NCBI GenBank assembly: GCA_910583675.1
Contig: CAJTYH010000068.1
Coordinates: 1-8,381 of the forward strand
DNA length: 8,381 nucleotides
Origin: an uncultured Muribaculaceae bacterium
GTDB taxonomy: Bacteria; Bacteroidota; Bacteroidia; Bacteroidales; Muribaculaceae
Direction of reading: 5' to 3'
The notes beneath the pieces are model-generated. The model searched no databases and was not told the origin of the DNA. It saw nothing but the letters and a program-made list of their open reading frames with translations. The translations under genes were made by a program, and so were the position numbers. This document shows, one piece after another, positions 7,166 to 8,381 of the stretch (within the stretch, counting starts at the first letter, position 1; every line of letters starts with the position of its first letter).

Positions 7166-7942
7166 CTACGGTTTCTTCGGATATTTGCGAGTAATAGAAT
7201 CCAGTTTCAATTTAATAACCCCGAACAACGCCTCACCAAAAATGCCGGACGACATCTTTGAAGTACCAAGCACACGGTTCACGAAAATTATAGGCACCTC
7301 CGTGACCTTGAAACCACACTTCACCGCCGTGAACTTCATTTCAATCTGAAAGGCATAACCCTTGAAACGAATCTTGTCAAGTTCCATCGTGCGCAACACA
7401 TCGCTACGATAGCACGCAAAACCGGCAGTCGTATCCTTTATGTCAAGCCCAGTCACAAACTGCACATACTTGGATGCGAAATAAGACATCAGCACGCGAC
7501 CCATCGGCCAGTTCACCACATTTACACCAGTAACATAACGCGACCCTATGGCCACGTCTGAGCCTCCTTCGGCACACTCTTTGTACAACGCCTCAAGATC
7601 CTTAGGATTATGCGAGAAATCAGCATCCATCTCAAACACATAATCATAGCCATGAGCCAAAGCCCACTTGAACCCCTCTATATAGGCAGTCCCCAACCCG
7701 AGTTTACCAGGACGCTCAATCAGAAACACACGTCCCACCCGTTCTGCCATCTTTTCGCGCACGATCCCGGCAGTACCGTCAGGCGAATTGTCATCAATTA
7801 CCAGAATGTCAAAACTGTGCGTCAGGGAAAGCACCGCATCTATTATCGCCGCAGCATTCTCCCTTTCATTATACATAGGGATAATCACAAGCGAATCCCG
7901 ACGCGTCCCAGGCTCATTAATGACAGGTTCCAGAGTATTCAT
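7166..7942 (-). CDS. DPM1-like family 2 glycosyltransferase (polyprenyl-phosphate sugar synthase)
   Basis: Predicted to move a sugar (mannose or glucose in known members) from a nucleotide donor to polyprenyl phosphate at the inner face of the cytoplasmic membrane, giving a lipid-linked donor for envelope glycans or protein glycosylation. It has 258 residues and a GT-A fold throughout. VIIPMYNERE at 19-28 and LVIDDNSPDGT at 47-57 form the nucleotide-binding start. DAD at 106-108, in FEMDADFSHNP, is the metal-binding DXD. RYVTG and DTTAGFACYR follow in the usual order of the dolichyl-phosphate mannosyltransferase family. There is no C-terminal membrane pair or GtrA domain, so this is the short soluble or peripheral form. 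The ATG at 7942 is preferred over an in-frame TTG at 7951. It is the first gene of a unit with pyrC; the shared operon may be positional rather than a pathway link. The actual sugar cannot be read from sequence. Confidence 0.92.
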   Translation of the reverse strand: MNTLEPVINEPGTRRDSLVIIPMYNERENAAAIIDAVLSLTHSFDILVIDDNSPDGTAGIVREKMAERVGRVFLIERPGKLGLGTAYIEGFKWALAHGYDYVFEMDADFSHNPKDLEALYKECAEGGSDVAIGSRYVTGVNVVNWPMGRVLMSYFASKYVQFVTGLDIKDTTAGFACYRSDVLRTMELDKIRFKGYAFQIEMKFTAVKCGFKVTEVPIIFVNRVLGTSKMSSGIFGEALFGVIKLKLDSITRKYPKKP

Positions 7943-8000
7943 AACAACCAAATGAAGCCCGCCAAACGACCAGCTTCTTCAAATCCTTTTTTATCTACAA

Positions 8001-8032
8001 CAAAGATACACACAACTTTTAAAACCACCAAG
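8001..8032 (-). promoter_or_regulatory. Promoter of the glycosyltransferase-pyrC unit
   Basis: Read on the minus strand, TATCTTTG (8008-8001) is a perfect TAnnTTTG box. CTTG (8032-8029) sits 20 nt upstream, a one-mismatch -33 TTTG at the expected spacing. The predicted transcript start is near 7994-7997, which gives a leader of about 50 nt to the ATG at 7942. No Shine-Dalgarno sequence is seen before the ATG. Confidence 0.72.
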
Positions 8033-8063
8033 AAAATCACCTCAAAACCCCTCTCCCCCAAAT

Positions 8064-8078
8064 GCGCCCCGCGCCCCG
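8064..8078. repeat. Tandem GCGCCCC pair
   Basis: GCGCCCC occurs twice head to tail (8064-8070, 8071-8077). The 8-mer GCGCCCCG returns in the left arm of the right-end hairpin (8337-8344) and inverted in its right arm (8360-8367). The pair could therefore base-pair with the distant arm, but may just reflect local GC bias. Confidence 0.5.
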
Positions 8079-8081
8079 GTG

Positions 8082-8101
8082 ATCGCGCGTGTACGCGCGA
8101 T
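8082..8101. repeat. GC-alternating palindrome
   Basis: ATCGCGCGT (8082-8090) and ACGCGCGAT (8093-8101) are perfect 9-bp inverted repeats around GT. As RNA or cruciform the natural loop is TGTA. The alternating CG steps could also favour Z-DNA. It lies about 50 nt upstream of the glycosyltransferase -33 element and has no T-run on either side, so it is not a standard terminator. Possible operator or structural element. Confidence 0.55.
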
Positions 8102-8118
8102 ACTCCTCGTGTCCTCCC

Positions 8119-8147
8119 TCCTCTCCGGCTCCCGGAGCCGGAGAGGA
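8119..8147. repeat. Long GC-rich inverted repeat at the edge of the purine tract
   Basis: Perfect 14-bp arms (8119-8132 with 8134-8147) meet at a single central C. As a hairpin this gives a CCG loop closed by GGCTC/GAGCC. The flanks continue as pyrimidine-rich sequence on the left and purine-rich on the right, so pairing can extend imperfectly. No T-run follows on either strand. It marks the switch from pyrimidine-rich to purine-rich plus strand. Confidence 0.6.
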
Positions 8148-8335
8148 AGGGAAGGAAGAAAAGGAGAAATTAAGAAATTGAGAAAGGAGGGGAAAGAGGA
8201 GGAAGGAAAGGGGCGGTAGGGAGCGCCCAAAAGAGAGAGGGGAGGGGGAGGATGGAGAATGAGGGTAAGGGGAGGAGGGACCCGGGGAGGGGGGCTGCGG
8301 AGGGGGGAGGATAAAGGGGAGGGGCAAAAAAAGGG
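8141..8335. repeat. Non-coding purine tract with many G-runs
   Basis: By direct count, 174 of these 195 plus-strand bases are purines. The left part (8141-8213) has only four pyrimidines, two in each of a pair of near-identical octamers, GAAATTAA (8166-8173) and GAAATTGA (8174-8181). The right part (8239-8324) holds runs of three to six Gs at 8239-8242, 8244-8248, 8263-8265, 8269-8272, 8277-8279, 8284-8287, 8289-8294, 8302-8307, 8316-8319 and 8321-8324. Several four-run combinations have loops of seven bases or fewer, which fits G-quadruplex formation; purine mirror symmetry would allow a triplex. Two overlapping antisense reading frames here give only Pro/Ser/Phe low-complexity protein and are not believed to be genes. 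Function unknown. Confidence 0.75.
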
Positions 8336-8369
8336 AGCGCCCCGCCACACTGGGTGTGACGGGGCGCTC
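8326..8369 (-). terminator. Probable terminator of a minus-strand gene beyond the right edge
   Basis: Positions 8335-8350 pair with 8354-8369 as a 16-position stem with one C/A mismatch (8345/8359) and a TGG loop. Read on the minus strand the stem is followed by CC and then seven Ts (8332-8326), the layout of an intrinsic terminator. On the plus strand no T-run follows. This implies a minus-strand gene ending just past 8381, upstream of and codirectional with the glycosyltransferase unit; that gene is not in view. Confidence 0.7.
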
Positions 8370-8381
8370 GCTGATAGGGGG

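Noticed and set aside
8037..8350. Two overlapping minus-strand reading frames of about 100 residues in the right-end region
   Set aside because: Both translate the polypyrimidine strand of a low-complexity tract into Pro/Ser/Phe/Leu repeats in two frames at once, cover the hairpins and promoter-proximal DNA, and resemble no protein family.
8041..8381. CRISPR array, tRNA or insertion sequence in the gene-free right end
   Set aside because: No regularly spaced repeat of 20 nt or more, no cloverleaf or CCA end, and no transposase or paired terminal repeats can be seen.

Overview
The window looks like chromosomal DNA from a member of the Bacteroidales, plausibly Muribaculaceae-like. The evidence is three Bacteroidetes-type -7 promoter boxes (TAnnTTTG) in front of transcription units, the lack of Shine-Dalgarno sequences at the starts, a secreted choice-of-anchor J protein with a Bacteroidales-style C-terminal tail, and MetRS, asparaginase and dihydroorotase sequences of the type I know from that order. 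The family-level placement is an inference from protein style, not a search result.

Layout. Bases 1-2428 hold a promoter, one secreted protein of 764 residues (70-2364) and its rho-independent terminator. Bases 2487-5749 hold a second plus-strand unit. A promoter with a very short leader drives metG (methionyl-tRNA synthetase, 2541-4583), followed after 57 nt by ansA (cytoplasmic L-asparaginase, 4641-5693). A 12-pair hairpin lies between them, and a perfect 20-bp inverted-repeat terminator follows. That terminator is shared with the convergent minus-strand unit. This unit is a DPM1-like family 2 glycosyltransferase (7942-7166) and then dihydroorotase (7121-5766), read from a promoter at about 8001-8032.

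The last ~340 bases (8041-8381) have no credible gene. They hold GC-rich direct and inverted repeats, a strongly purine-biased, G-run-rich tract (174 of 195 bases are purines over 8141-8335), and a hairpin plus T-run that fits a terminator for a minus-strand gene lying to the right of the window.

Functionally the named genes are housekeeping: translation (MetG), asparagine breakdown (AnsA), de novo pyrimidine synthesis (PyrC) and polyprenyl-phosphate sugar transfer (glycosyltransferase). I see no mobile element, CRISPR array, tRNA, rRNA or defence system. I did not find a convincing new multi-gene system. The parts most worth a second look are the structured purine tract at the right end, the uncharacterised middle of the secreted protein, and the metG-ansA intergenic hairpin.
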